Of a stretch of DNA of 64,000 nucleotides, positions 36,452 through 50,185 are shown piece after piece (the stretch's first letter is position 1; each line of letters opens with the position of its first letter). The DNA is from Anoplolepis gracilipes (lineage: Eukaryota > Arthropoda > Insecta > Hymenoptera > Formicidae). The position numbers and the translations under genes were made by a program. The stretch covers positions 2,141,001-2,205,000 of the forward strand of contig NC_132977.1 in the NCBI RefSeq assembly GCF_047496725.1, read 5' to 3'. Below the pieces are notes generated by a model. It searched no databases and had not been told where the DNA came from. It saw only the letters and a program-made list of their open reading frames with translations.

Positions 36452-37652
36452 TTTGCCCCTGCTTCTTCTCGTTGTTGCTCTCCTCGACGATCTAACGCGC
36501 GTGACGACGGCCGCGCCGGTGATAACCCAGCCGCTGGACAGCCTCCATCCAGCCGACGCTGCTGCATCTATTCATCTGCCGTCGCGCCTGTTTCGAAGGA
36601 CGATTCAAAAGTGCGCGTCCAGCTTTAACGAAATTGATTCCGAAGGTCACGCAAATTTCAAAACTCTGGATCATCTTACTAGGCTGACGACGCGCCTTTC
36701 GCCTTCGTCTGCGCCACCGTTGTTGTTGACGTCACAGTCTCTATCATTAACATCGCCGCTATTGTTGACGCCACCGCTGTCGTCGTCGTCGTCGTCGTTG
36801 TCATCGTCATCCTCATCCTCATCATCATCATCATCATCATCATCGTCGTCGTCGTCATCATCATCGTCATTATCTAGTGCGCCGTTGAATATTGTCGTCA
36901 GACATCAAGATTTTTCCGCTTTGATACCGAATCGTGACAATGAGGATGAAGAGATCGCAACGCGACGAGGAAGAGCTAAACGAGTACCAGTCAGCAAGAG
37001 ATCGAAGCTGAAAGATCAATCCTCTCCAAACTTCATCAATCCTTGGCCGGAGGCATGGCGGCGCATTGACCAACACTCTCTACAACCTCGCAAGCTGGAA
37101 TCCGCACCGCCCATCGACGATAGCTTTCGCCCAGCAGTTCGAGCTTTCACTCCGCTGTTAGAACCCGTCTTCAAGTTTGGCGAATCGATACTGCGCCCGG
37201 AAAATTCCCTACGGGATATCCTACTTCACGAGAGCGCTTCGAAAACAACGGCGACGACGACAACGGCGGTGGCGACGAGAACGACCACGCGGGACATCGC
37301 GTATCTCGGTGCTACTCGACCAACCGGAAGCACCGAGAAAAATGACGTCAAGGGAGTGACTGAGAACGAGGTGAAGGATGGTAATAAGAGTGGAAGAAAG
37401 TTGGTGCTCGTGGGGAACAAGGATAATGGTGCGGTCGTAGTTGGTAGTGATAGTGTCATCGAGTGGACTACGACGACAGTCGCCGGGCCGATGTCATCGT
37501 CGCGGTTGGCGTTCTCCGGAGACGATGTGCAGGTGGCCGAGCGTGTAAGAGTGCGCGCGAATTCCGAGCGAAACTCACCGAAGAACGAAGAGAGCGACGA
37601 GGAGCAGGTCAAGGTAACCGTCGCGCACGACGTCGAAGATTCATTCGTATCG

Positions 37653-37725
<73 letters not shown>

Positions 37726-37764
37726 AACGTCCACCACTGACTCAAGACACCTCTATGGAAGCAC
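36417..37764 (+). CDS. Main ectodomain exon of a Ser/Thr-rich, probably type I membrane protein
   Basis: This exon encodes about 449 residues. A hydrophobic core (GLPLLLLVVALL, coded from 36450) followed by TTAAP looks like a signal peptide. Then come a short region with the only Cys (QKCASSFNEID), a Ser tract (5 Ser, Leu, 24 Ser, 36780-36869), a furin-type RGRAKR (36966-36983) and SKR dibasic site, a segment NFINPWPEAWRR, an acidic region, and 23 consecutive Thr all coded by ACG (37656-37724). The frame is closed upstream by TGA at 36381 and has no usable ATG, so translation must start in an upstream exon; the acceptor CGGCAG|GGGG (AG 36415-36416) fits. It ends in phase 1 at an excellent donor GCAC|GTGAGT. 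Ser/Thr tracts of this kind are usual in mucin-like, O-glycosylated stems. I do not recognise the family. Confidence 0.8.
36780..36869 (+). repeat. Coding poly-Ser tract, mixed TCA/TCG/TCC codons
   Basis: Thirty codons, all Ser except one Leu (TTG), use three different Ser codons interspersed. Confidence 0.9.
37656..37724 (+). repeat. Coding (ACG)23 trinucleotide repeat, poly-Thr
   Basis: Twenty-three identical ACG codons in frame, just before the splice donor. Pure repeats are prone to length change. Confidence 0.95.
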
Positions 37765-40700
37765 GTGAGTACAAATAATATTTGAATTGAATCAATATTT
37801 TGCTTCGATATGTATGCGTATATTAAAAGAATATTTTATATTTTCGGAATAAGTGAATATTATTTTAATTAGAAATCAAAGATTTTATTTGTGAAAGAAA
37901 AAAAAACAAATGTTGACGCGATCTTATGTCACGCACTATTGAATATAATCTTCAAAATTTTTAAATAAAATTTTGTTCACAAATTTTTACTAGAATAAAA
38001 AACATACACATTGTGTAGAAGATCATTCTTTGATCATTGAATAGTCTTTCAAAACAATTAACATGATTCCTTTAGACTCTGTGAATAGAATAGATTGCTA
38101 TCAATTGACAAAGTTGAAATTTATATTAAAATTTCTATAAACATATTTATTAAATATAAATATTATATATATATATTAAAAAAGAGAAAAAATATATTAA
38201 AAATCTTAGATATCTATCAAGTATTATATAAATGTTGAAGAAATATTTTTCTCTTCTTTTCGAATTATTTAGAATATTATATAATCACAAATTTTCTTAG
38301 CAATATACCAATAACAAATTTTCAAATATCGCTTTATTTATTTATTATAAGGAAAGTTACTGAGAAAATCTATTTCAGTATTTTAAAAGACTTTACATTC
38401 TATATGCAGCATTAAACGATCTCTCGCTTGATCCCTTAAATTCATCTGAATAAGATACGTGTATTCGCCGCACCATCTCTCGCCAAAATCCCTCTTGGAT
38501 CACCGGTTCACACACGCGAGTATGCGATCAGCGCCGTATTCGTTTTGCCATGCTTGAGCTCGTGTTTACAGGAACCGCAGGATCCTCGCGGTCAGAGTTA
38601 TTTTTAACTATTCCAACCGTGCGCGCAGCCACCTTCCCCATTTCTTCCTTGTGCTCCTTTTTTTCCTTCGTATCCTCTCTCATACACCATCGCGCGCTAC
38701 CTTTCGTTTACACCAACAGAAATCGGAGCATTGCTCCGTTCGACCGGATCGAAGAAGGGGAGGCAGTGCTTCTTCGAGCACTTGTCGGCCTCTCTTTTTT
38801 TTTTCTTCCGTTGTTTTATTAGCAACTCTTTATAGTTTTTAAAGTTTATTTCTTGTATCACGAAAATGCGTTTTACGAGCGCGTAAAAGGTTGATGGATT
38901 TTCGAGTTTCTGTACTTATTTCGTGTCTTGCTTCAATATCCCGGTGATATAAATATAATTTTCACTAATAAAATGTAAAAATATTTTCTCAGAATTAATT
39001 TGTGTCCTATGATCGATACATTTGACATGAATCCGTGAAAAATCAATGTACAAAAATTAGTATATATCAATAAAAAGAAGAGAAAGAGAGTGTTGAAACA
39101 GGACGAGTTTGCATATCTCGTGTGTTTTTGATTACGTCTGGCTACGTACACGGATCGTGACTTTGCGTAGAAATCAGCCGATCAGTCCTTTCGCGCACCG
39201 ACCAAACATGTACTTCTTTTGCTTACCCCTTTTATACCCTATTATGTCTTGTCGCACGTGCGAATTATGCAGCGCGATTACAATGCCAAACAGCTGCAAC
39301 GGTGATCGAATCCTCATCATCGACGCATCGTCCGTGTAAACTTAACTTTCGATTCACGTACGAGTGTCAGCGAAAGAACAAAGCTCACGAATACTCATAT
39401 TCTTCGTTAAAACTTGAGATTGACATTTCTTTCGTAAAATTTTCAATCCTAAAGCACACAAATTAATTATGATATTTTATTATTTATTAGCGAGAGCTCA
39501 ATTCGTCGTGTAATGTTTTAATTTCTCGATCGATATATAATTCTAATAATGTAACAATCATTACTCGGGTGTTCATTATTCTTTTATTTCTAACATATTA
39601 ATATAATTACAAGAGAACGTTGATGTCACGTTATCTAAAATTATATTATATCTATTACAAAAGAGAAATCAAGTACAATTGATTATAATTAATTTACGCT
39701 GCTATAAATGTCCAGATTTTCGGAATATCACGTATGTTGATTTAATTCGCCCGAATAAAAAATTCGCCATTTATTTGCTGTTCGATTCCGGTTATTGCGC
39801 GCTACCCGTACATTTGTATCATCACTTAACGCGTTTATTTCCGTGCTCCTGCAAGAGAGCGGGGAGTCATCCTTCTCTTTTACGATCTAATTCGTGATCT
39901 GGACAGTGCCCAACGATGAGTTCTCGTGACTGCGTGATACCCGGTATACCCGGTATAAGAGGAATGACTAAATGGCCTGAGTAACCGGTCAGGCATCCCA
40001 AAACTCGCGATTTATTTTTGTATCTCTAGAAAAGAACTGACGCATTCATGATACACCAACGAAGAGAAAGTATGTAATGCCCTTGTCGTATGAATTTAAA
40101 GATATATTTCGAAGAATCAATGTATGTTTTTTTATGAAAACGCCCGCTTTCAAAAAAAAAAAATAAATAAATAAATAATAATAATTCTTTGCTGATTCAA
40201 ATATTTTTTTATACATTAAGCTCAATATATTTGACAAAGATATCCTTAAAATTTACTAACAATAAGAATCATTACACCTATCTCTTGTTCGTTTAGCTAG
40301 CAAACTCTCTTTTAACTGTACTATGATTATTCGAAGCAAATACGAATTTTGCGACTTGACCCTCGTATCTACCCTTGTTAAAAGAGAATCTTCTATATTG
40401 AAGGATTAAAGGGTCATAGCTTTTTTCGAAGCGACCATAAAAAGGCGAGAAATTTAACTGAACGATCGACTCTGAACGATTTCCATCGGTTCTTTGGCTG
40501 TGTCGTGCTCGTATTACGACGTATATCTCCGGGATTCGAGGCCGGTACAACGCGTTAAGGGTGGCGGCAACGGCAGCCGGTAGGTTACCACAGAGCAGGA
40601 CGAAGCGGGGGATGAGGGAGGGGGGACCCGCGGGCGAAGAGCGAAAGGGCTTCGTCGCTATGGAAACCCTGGCACACGGCTCTCCGACTACTGTGGGGTG

Positions 40701-43039
40701 CCTCAAGTTTTTTATGGCCCGAACGATCGGAGGGTCGAGGCTCTAAAAATCGTTACACAGACCTAGATACTCGTCCTCTCGCCTCCCCTTCTTTTCCTCC
40801 CCCCCTCCCTTCCTCTCCCCTACTGACGCCCGCCGTCGAGCCGCTCCTGTAACATTTGCCACCCTTCCGGTCACGGACCTTACGCAACAACGTTTTCGCG
40901 CTACGTTATTTCGCTAATTACTGTCGGATAGTCTTTATATCAAAGGCACATAAATATCAATTCAAAATGTCCCGCATTGAAGACATTTTTATCTTGTGTT
41001 TTCGTTCTCTTTACATTACGATTTAATTGAGGAATACTATCTATAAATACTGTTTATTTAATGAGGCTTGAATATGAATATTTCTTGTATAATAATGTAG
41101 GAAGTAATCCTGTCCTACTAATTGTGAACTTTAATAATTGGATAAAATATTCATACCGCGTCACGTGTTATTTCAGTTCTTTAAATCTTTTGTAAGATAT
41201 ATTTTATTAGACTTTTGTCTTATGGTAATTGTTCTTGCAATAAATTTAAAAATACAATATTTTGCATAATAGAATTTTTCAATTATAATATATATTCTCT
41301 TCAACAGTAAATTCGCAACGAGATAGACAATAAATATTTTATAATTCTTATCTTATCGAATTAGCAAGTTTATATCGGTACATTCATATTAATACTTAAG
41401 TATTTGATGTAAAAAAATTTGTAACTTTTCTTTACACATAAAGTTTTTAATTTTTTAAAAAGAAATGAAAAAAAAAGATTTACAAACATTTTTTCCAAAA
41501 TTATTTAGTCGTATATATTTTTCCGATATATTTTTTTTTAATCAAAATATCAAGCATGACAAACCAATTAAAATGCAAAAATTAATAATTATTGTTACAC
41601 GAAAAGTAATTAAAATTTGAAAATTGATTATTTTTTGAATATCAGTCTTTTTTATTATTTGCCAAACGTTGGTTAGAGAATTTTTTTTCAAGTTGTCGCT
41701 TTTATATCCCTCTATTCTTCGTATTCGCAAAGGACGTTTGCAGACTGACAGAGTTCGCGATACGTTGGTCGTATTTGCGCACGACGATGGGCAGAAAGGG
41801 CAAGAGGAGCGATGTAAAGCCCCCGGTGCTCTTGGCACCCTCCACGACGGCTCGTAGCGAAGGGGGTGCGCGACGAGAGGGTGATAGCGAAGTACGAACG
41901 TTCACTTCGAACTGTAAAGTATTGACTCGCCCCGTTGTAGGCAGAGCACCGTAAGCACCGTGTCTATAATGTTGACAGACGGCTCTCGGGACTCGCCTCC
42001 GTCCGGAAGGAATAACGCGACTTCCGGAAGGGGGGAAGTAAGTTTCACCAAGCAACCAAACCGGGCCGGGTTGGAGTTTCCGCGAAAAATGTGTATGAAT
42101 GCATAAAATACCGATTACGAACGACCGCAACTTGCACCGATTCCAGCTGTTGCAAAAAGTTTAGTTTTCTTTTTCTTCCTAAAAAAAAAAAAAAAACTTT
42201 GGTCTCATTATTTTATTTTTAAATACAAAAATTATTCTCTCTTATTCTTACTCTCAATCTTTTCGTATATAATAATTATGCATATATTTGTGATCATGTT
42301 TATATTATTTTTATCATACTTAGACATCAATTTTCTTCTTTAACATGACCGACTCTTAAAACAAATATTTCATCAATCTGTGATATTTTTCATATTTATA
42401 TACTAATTTTTAATTAAAATTTGCAATGGGAGAATTTTATTAGAAAAAGGAGCAACCGTGATTGTTCTGATTTTCGTCCTATGAAAGATTCAGCTGTAGC
42501 ATATTTTGTAACGGGGTGAGTGGCGGATAGTTAAGTATTCGGATATTGACAGCTTTGCCATGCGCGCAGCAATTACATGCGGCGATAGTTTTGAGAGAAT
42601 ACAGAGACGCGAACGACCGACAGACTAAACAAAAATAACCTCTTGCATGTTCGCCCGCATGCACGTGCAAAGGCTGTCTGGTTGTGACACCAGAGCAGTG
42701 GAGGAGGTATATGGCGTGCCATAAACACACACAAACTCAGAGAACTAACGAGGCTTATCAGACTATATTGATATTTACCTTTGATAACGTGATAACACTA
42801 TTAATACTATTTTTGAATGTATAGTTAAAGTATCGAAGAACCGTCAATATGTATCGGAAATTTTCGAGATATTGTTCATCGAAGAGAATATTTTTTGTAC
42901 TGTCAATTATATTAATGGTACGTGTAAGGTGATATGTTAAGAATGGCTCTCGGTTAATAAATACGATGATTATAGATATCAGCTTTTTCCCGAGCTAATC
43001 ACTTTGTAATTTGATGATTCGCGTATTTATAGTTACATC

Positions 43040-43300
43040 TACATACAGGGTATCTATTCTTTGCAAAACATGATACTCTGGAATGCTCAGAAATTTTTTT
43101 GTATTTGGAAAAATCAAGGAAGTCTCATGGAATTTTATTGGGATTCAATTTTTTTCAAAAATTTTCTCTTTTTTATTCTACTCTCATATGAACAGTCAGC
43201 TGTGTATGAGATATTGGCGTCTCATTTCGTGGAAACTCATTATTTATTGAGAGTGTTGGTTTTATTTTTAATAGTTATAGAATTCTTGATTTTTTTGATT
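43040..43300. mobile_element. Probable degenerate interspersed repeat
   Basis: The block begins with ACAGGGTATCTATTC and has internal self-similarity: GGAATGCTCAG, GGAAAAATCA and GGAAGTCTCATGGAATTTTA recur in a row. This CAGGGTNTCTA...GGAA.TCTCA style is familiar from old interspersed arthropod repeats, but I cannot name a family. An 81-codon frame here (43061-43306) is best read as a by-product. Confidence 0.35.
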
Positions 43301-43576
43301 AAATAGTATCAGTCATTAAAAGAATGACCCGGCAAAAAATCGGGACAAACTAGATTCACGCTGCGTTTCGCTTTATCTTTCGGTGGTTTTTTTAATATTC
43401 TTGCCAGATGTTAAGCGCTTGAAAGTACTGCAATAATTCTAAAAAAAATTCTATGCGTTTAAAATTATTAGAATATTATTAAATAAATATTAATTAAATT
43501 GCCAAATTAATCCTCATATTTCAATAGTTTTATCAATTAATGAGATTTCGTGTTATTTTATATTCTTTTAATTTTT

Positions 43577-43578
<2 letters not shown>

Positions 43579-43617
<39 letters not shown>
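43579..43617. repeat. (GA)n microsatellite
   Basis: About 19 GA units. Confidence 0.9.
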
Positions 43618-43620
<3 letters not shown>

Positions 43621-45204
43621 TTCTATACATAAACATTATTAGAATATTTATTAAACAAATTAAATCGCCTGAAACGCTAGAAAACTGGAAAAAAATAATT
43701 TTTTTAAATATATCACAATTATTTTTGCCATATATGTTTTAATAATTAGTTCAACTATAATTGTATAGTAATAATGTATATGTATATGTTAATATATGTA
43801 TATACTTTTTGCGAGTCACTTTTTTGCTCAAATATTAAATTCCTGTGTATGTAAAAATGGCTAAGTGAATTTTATTTTTTTTGTTCTTATTTATAACATA
43901 TATACATATATCACACAATCAGTATATTTTTCTCACCATCGTACTTTATTTATGAATCAATTTCTGATGCTGATACTTCGTACCAAATTGGTACAAAAAT
44001 GTAGAGTACCTGTCACATTAATTCCGCGACACGTTTTCTTCTAGCAGAAGTGACATTTTCGTCATATCGATTCTTGCTAGGTATTTATAATTATATCATC
44101 AAGTAAATATGCAACTTCATATCATGATTAATCATGGTAAATGAAATATAACATTTTCAATGTGGTTTAACAAAATAAAGATATTTGTGATAGCATAGTA
44201 TACATATTTTAGGATATTAAATTATTTGTACATTAATATTCTACTGACAATATCTATCTTCTTTTGAGAAATAAATTATTTCTAGTTTATAAAAAAGTTT
44301 ATAGAAGTAATATAAAAAAAGAAATATTTATTATCTTGAATTAAAACTGAATTGTACATTTTTGAAAACAAATGACAACGATTATTTGTCATAATTTTTA
44401 ATGTAAAAATAATCAATAAGTTATAAAATAAATGAAAAATTCATTGTAAAAGATTAAGCTATAAATTTATTATAAATATCTTATTTTATGAATAAAATTC
44501 ATTTTAATAAAATTTATTAATTTCGACTGAAAAAGTGGTACAGCAGGAAAAAACTTTGTCAGAAATTTCGGAAGATTAATTTTTCTTGAATCACACGTAC
44601 ATTCATTTCGCGTCATCGACACGTATCATTCTTCCGGGAGGTGCGAAGCTGGTACACGCATCGACATTGACACGTGTCAAATCAATGTTAGGAGAGCGAG
44701 ACATGATCTGTCAGCACTGATATGGAAGAAACAATAGCTCGGCCGAATGACGATGAAACGCGAGGAAAGAGAAGCGCGTGCGTGCTGCACTCGTTTGCAA
44801 CTCTGACGGATGTCAGCGCACTATTCACATGCATCACTCCAGTGCACTGGTTCCCAAACGAGGGATACTGTTGCCTGAGAAGCAGGGCGGGATGATGGAA
44901 AAATTTCAAACAAACAAAAATTTAATTAATAAAGGAAACACGCAAAAATGAGAAATAAAGTTCTTTTATGCTATATGTATGTAAATTTAAATCTCTATAG
45001 ATTCTTTAGCGATGTAAGAATATTAATTAATTGCATTTATTCTTTGGAATAAATTGTAAAATAATTATGCATGAAACTTACATTATATTTTTTTTAAACT
45101 GACAAAAAAATATGAGTTATAGAAGATGTTAAAAATAAATATTTTAAAATTATTTCATTGTTAAATATGTTTGTTTTTAACTTAACTGACAATGAAACCT
45201 ATTT

Positions 45205-45247
45205 ATGTCATGCATAATGCATTAAAATTCATGTCATGTATAATGCA
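45205..45247. repeat. 17-bp direct repeat, two copies 26 bp apart
   Basis: ATGTCATGCATAATGCA at 45205-45221 and ATGTCATGTATAATGCA at 45231-45247 differ at one base. Confidence 0.8.
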
Positions 45248-47411
45248 CATATGATTAATAACTTAATAATTGTTATATTTTCGACGATATATTTGAGCGA
45301 AAGATTGAAAAGTTTGAGAATCTCTGCTCTGGAATGCTAAGCAATATGACGCATCGGTCAAACTTGCGTGGTAGAGTGACAGATGCAATAATAAACTATA
45401 ATTACCGGGCAGAACTTGAATCAAGGTGATAAAAATAAGAACACGTTTATATAGACTCTTAATGAGAAATAGGCTCTTGAGACGAGTTTTAATCTTGGTA
45501 CAAACATCGCGTTCGATATATATGGCGCATTAAAAATAATATTTTTCTTTTCCGCCACATTATTTATATGTTGAAATATAATTACTCACAAAAAAAGGAA
45601 AAAATACTCATATAGTTAATTATGAAAGATATACCTCTCAAGAATTTTTAACACAGTACGTATATGTAATTATTATACATCCAATTTTCAAAATATAAAT
45701 TTACTAGGAATAGGAAGCCGTACATACTTAAATTTTGCAAAGAAATCATTCAGCCATTTTCCTGAAATTCAATGAAATAAAACGTGATAAAATATGTATA
45801 AACTTGGCATGAGAATTGTTTTGTTACGTGTGAGAGAAGGATACACACACATATACACACATACGTAAATGCGAAAACTGTGTTGGCGAAATACAGCTAG
45901 TCGTCTGTCCACGCGCCGCGGGCACGTCTGGTCCTCGTCTGCTCGGCCAAGGTCCTTGAACGAAGGTCTATTCTTAAAAAGCTGCACAATTGGATAACCA
46001 ATCAGCCAGACAGTATCGTATATCAAAGAGCATGACGAAATGAAATTCACAGACCGTTTATTGTTCCGTTGTACGTTGCGATGATTGCGACGATTACATT
46101 ATACATAAATATAGAAAATGCCCGTTATCTGTTCGTTATATATGTATACGTCGCGAGAAATCATTATAAAACCATTGGTACGAGAACCTTGACCTTTAAC
46201 ATAGAGTTACATAATTTATAAAATTAAAAAAGAGAATTAATTTTCAAATAAATAATTTTATTAGATACAAGAGAAATATATTAAAAAAAAAATATTAAAA
46301 TGATAAAAAGATTTAAGATTAAACGTGATTTAAGAATATTTGTCTATGTAAAATATTCTATATAATTAAATTATGATGTTAGATAAATCTGAGGGCAAAC
46401 TTATATCGATGCAAATCAATGAATGCATGCGAGATTCGGAGATGAGTTTACGTGCCGAGCGTTACGTGGCGATGTAACTTGTTAAAATCGCGACGACTGA
46501 CGCAATGCATATGCGTATAATAGACCTTGAGCCACTATTACACCGGCTGTTTATGTCGTTATGCAATCGAGACGGCTTAGTCTGCGCGCGAACGGAGTTT
46601 GACGTAGTAAATAATGCTTTCCACCCATTGCCCCCACGCTCGTAAATCCGCTTCGGCATTTAAACGTCGCGCTTCGCCATTTAAACATCTTACCAGAGTA
46701 ATCGTTGCACTTTTATGAAATTCTTGTGCAAGATGCGATAATTAATGATGCGTGTAATGTGAAGTCTTGTCGCGTAACATTGCAGTCTTGATTTCGTTAA
46801 CCCGCAAATGTGTGGCATATCACGTGGGATACGTTAAATAATAACTTTGATAAAAATATCCTTACTTTTAAATAAATAAAAAAAATTATTAAAAACAAAT
46901 ATATAATAATTTGTTACATATGCAATACGTGATGTTTCGTACGATTGTTATATAACAGTCGTTGGTTATACAATGAATAAGAAATTATCGTACCGGCGCT
47001 TGTGTATAATTCCAACTTCCAATGCAAAATTTGGATATAAATAAAAATTAAAAAGTAGTATTATTTTTAATAATAGTATGTAATAGAGATAAAATATTAA
47101 AGATACGTTCAGGATAGTTTAGATATAAATATATTAGCACGGCCTGCGCTTGTATTACTCTATAGAAACTTGGCGTAATTGCGCTATTTCTCCAGGAGAG
47201 ATACGCGTAATTATGCGTAGAAAAGGAATGCGGAAAATGACGATGCTTGCGAACTGATGATCGTGAGATAGATTTTTGCTCTCCGCGGCATCGTCTTCAA
47301 GATGCAAGTCGCGTGCATCGCGCTGCACCGGCGGTCGGTAGATATTCATAGCCGTTCGTAGTTTGTAATCGGTAGTCGGTAGGTAGGGAAGTTGGTGGTC
47401 GTGTAGCTGTG

Positions 47412-47804
47412 ATGAGATCCGGGACCAGTCCTAGCGAGCCCTGCGAGATCGCTAATTTCGATCCAATTCACGCTCGAGCGGGCTCGGCTTCGTTTTTCCG
47501 ATCTCTATCTTCGTTTGATTTACCGCGTTCGACCGCGACTCGGTATGCGATCAGCGTTTCCTTCTTCTTGTTTTTTTTTCTCTTTCTCCTTTCTTTTTTT
47601 CGCCTTCCACCACCTTCGTGCATAGCCTTCGGCTTCGCTCCTCGAGACGATGACGCGCGCGAAAACAGGAATCGCCCCGCCGGGCGCGCCTCGTATTATT
47701 TACATTCCGCGGTCGCACTTTCAGTTTTTCCTCTTGCAACCGCGACATTCGCGCGTGCTTCGCCGCGATTTGTCAGCGAGAAATTGCATGTTGGCCTAAG
47801 GTAG
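47412..47804 (+). CDS. Weak intronic frame with a poly-Phe/Leu hydrophobic stretch
   Basis: A 130-codon frame starts with ATG after a GC-rich patch. The first 45 residues have balanced composition. It then reads a pyrimidine-rich tract as a Phe/Leu segment and ends in an Arg/Ala-rich part. It is in the same orientation as the host intron. A nested transcript is conceivable, but I recognise no domain, and the hydrophobic part is a by-product of a T/C-rich tract. Confidence 0.12.
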   Translation: MRSGTSPSEPCEIANFDPIHARAGSASFFRSLSSFDLPRSTATRYAISVSFFLFFFLFLLSFFRLPPPSCIAFGFAPRDDDARENRNRPAGRASYYLHSAVALSVFPLATATFARASPRFVSEKLHVGLR

Positions 47805-48065
47805 AGAAGCGCATGCTGAGAAGGCTCAAGAATGAAGATGCAGTTGTAGACGAGAGAATATAATTCTGTTTCTTACTTTCTAACATTACACTTTGAGATT
47901 GTAGAAAAATGAAAATTTTATTAGAAAAGTATTTCTTCTCTCACGAGATGAGAGTTAATATTTCTGCATTTCTCTGTTATATCTTGTTTGTCGCAGAGAG
48001 AGAGAGAGAGAAATCAAAGAGAAAAATTCATATTTCTTCTAACTTTAAATTTCGAAAAGACAGTT

Positions 48066-48067
<2 letters not shown>

Positions 48068-48097
<30 letters not shown>
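48068..48097. repeat. T30 homopolymer
   Basis: Thirty consecutive T. Confidence 0.9.
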
Positions 48098-48099
<2 letters not shown>

Positions 48100-48669
48100 G
48101 AGATAACAATTCCATTTTTGCAGTTGACAAATTGTTTTTTAAATCAACTCATTTTTTCAAGTATCAATATAGTTTCAAATGTTATATCGCGATTTATTTT
48201 CTGCCAGATCGTAATTTTTCTAAAACACATTTTTCGAATATACAAAAAATTTGAGAAAAATATTTCTTCTCTAGCGAGACGGCTGTTCATTTCCGTGTTT
48301 AAGAAATTGTCGGCTCTCATTCGTCGCTGCGAGAATAGTCACCATCGTTTCATTCATCGTTCCAAATTCTCGAGGATAATAATGCAGAGACAAGAGAGAG
48401 GCCGCGTGTTTTATACTTGATCTTTCAAACGTTACCTCGACATCGTAATATTTGTCGCGCCGACGGAAACGCAGCCGTCTCGCGAACATCCCGTGCAAGA
48501 CTACTTGACGTTTAGCGCGAATGTCTATCTGTCCGTCCGCTGGCCAAGGACGCACTTGTCGACGGCGCGAGGCGGTAACACCTAGCGCGATAGAGTTACG
48601 CGCTACTAATGTGTGTCACGCGTACGTCGATTGCGTCACATCAGTCGGGGTCGGCCCCATCTTCGCCGC

Positions 48670-48699
48670 GACGCAACGCGACGCGACGCGACGCGACGC
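48670..48699. repeat. Pentamer tandem repeat (GACGC)6
   Basis: Six 5-bp units, five of them exact; the reverse complement of the array at 5216-5245. Confidence 0.85.
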
Positions 48700-50185
48700 G
48701 ACGATCCGTCCAGACCGAGGTAATCGGTGTCAAGTGCCAAAGAAACGGACGTTCCCGGAAATTGCGATTAATCGCACGGTCATCGTGCGTACAGATGTTC
48801 GACGTTCTGATGCACGAGTCAATCTTTATCCTTTATACGAGAGTCGCGTGTAAAATATTTTTTTTTAATATTTTGTGACTAGGTAAAAAGCAGTAAGTAA
48901 TTCATCTTTTGCAAATTTTCACAAATTAAATTAAATTATTTAATTATTTAATGTTATATTATTGTTATATTATCTTTGGAAATACGTACAATGTAACGTA
49001 AAAAATAATTTACAATGGTGAATCTACAATACTTTCACTCTCTAAAGAGTAAAAAAAATTTTATTTTTCTCCAAAAATATCATGTATTTATGAACAGCAT
49101 TATAAAAAGATAAAAACACAGTTGCTAAAGATTTTTTGTCATGAAATTTTTTTTAAACCTTTTTTTTTACAAATTATCAATTTAATTATAAAATTGTACC
49201 TAACTTATTAAGAAAAACTCTTAATAATAATATTTAAAGGATATATTTCTGGGGAGGAATGTCATCTAGACATTTTTTCGGCAGTTTGAAAATCTGTAAA
49301 GCATCATCGCGGAAAATATTTCTAAGAGAAATGGCAGAGAGAAAGAGATGGATATGGCAAAGAATTCATTCGTTTTGTGTATACAACGTCGCGTTATATT
49401 ATAATACACAAATGAGTTATATCAATTGCAATATATATTTCGTCTCATGTTGAAATTTGTAAAATCTTGCAAATGTATATACTAGCCGCCGCTATAACAG
49501 CGAACGGGTGTCTATAGAGTTTCCATCTGCGAAAGATAAGTTAGGATGCAACATGTGCGCCGAACGCGTGTAGTTAAAGCGAACTAGCTCTCGCCTAGAC
49601 ACTCGACAGACTCACGCGCTTTGCACAATAGTAGGAAGCGCTAAAAATAATCCACCCCGGCATCACCGCGTTCTGGCCTTGGCCAGCTTCGGTCCTCGCA
49701 ACCTGACCGTATCGGCACTCTCTACGACAGCCTCCTCTTACTCCTTCTCCTCCCCCATCTTCCCTCCGTACACTTTACCTACACATTCTCGCACGTGGAC
49801 AGCCGTTGCGTGGGCGCAAGCCGTTTTTTAATCTTTCTCGCCGCGCGGAGGATCGATTAAAAGTTTGCTCCTTTCTTTCGCCGCCTCGCTCTCGACCCCC
49901 GTTTAACCCTTTTACTCGGCGGTGAACTGGAAAAAGAATTTTTTCAATACAAGATTTTTATTTTTCCATTTCGAAATGACAAAAACAAAAATAAGACAAA
50001 TTAATTAATTTCGATTTGACGTAGAATTTTTACGAAATTTAAAGAGAAGCGAACAGATTGATTCCGAAAAATTCGTCAACGAATCGATATCCAGCGAAAT
50101 CCTCGAAAGGTAAATCGGGGACATCATTAAAGATAGTCTCTCGTACGGCAGCTTCGACAGCCATAGATCGTTGAACCAACAATCA

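Noticed and set aside
37463..37768. Frame reading the ACG repeat as poly-Asp
   Set aside because: It is the +1 shadow of the ectodomain exon and does not continue in phase into 55162.
40293..40706. 137-codon minus-strand frame
   Set aside because: No ATG at the start, no clear splice borders and no recognisable motif; length is within chance for the window.
41702..42130. 142-codon minus-strand frame
   Set aside because: Composition-driven, Arg/Pro/Ser-rich, no domain, no supporting splice sites.
48521..48853. 110-codon ATG frame on the plus strand
   Set aside because: Part of it is the GACGC pentamer array; no recognisable features.
42500..50125. Possible recursive-splicing ratchet points in the long intron
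   Set aside because: Sites such as 42514, 48889 and 50108 lack either a polypyrimidine acceptor or a good juxtaposed donor.
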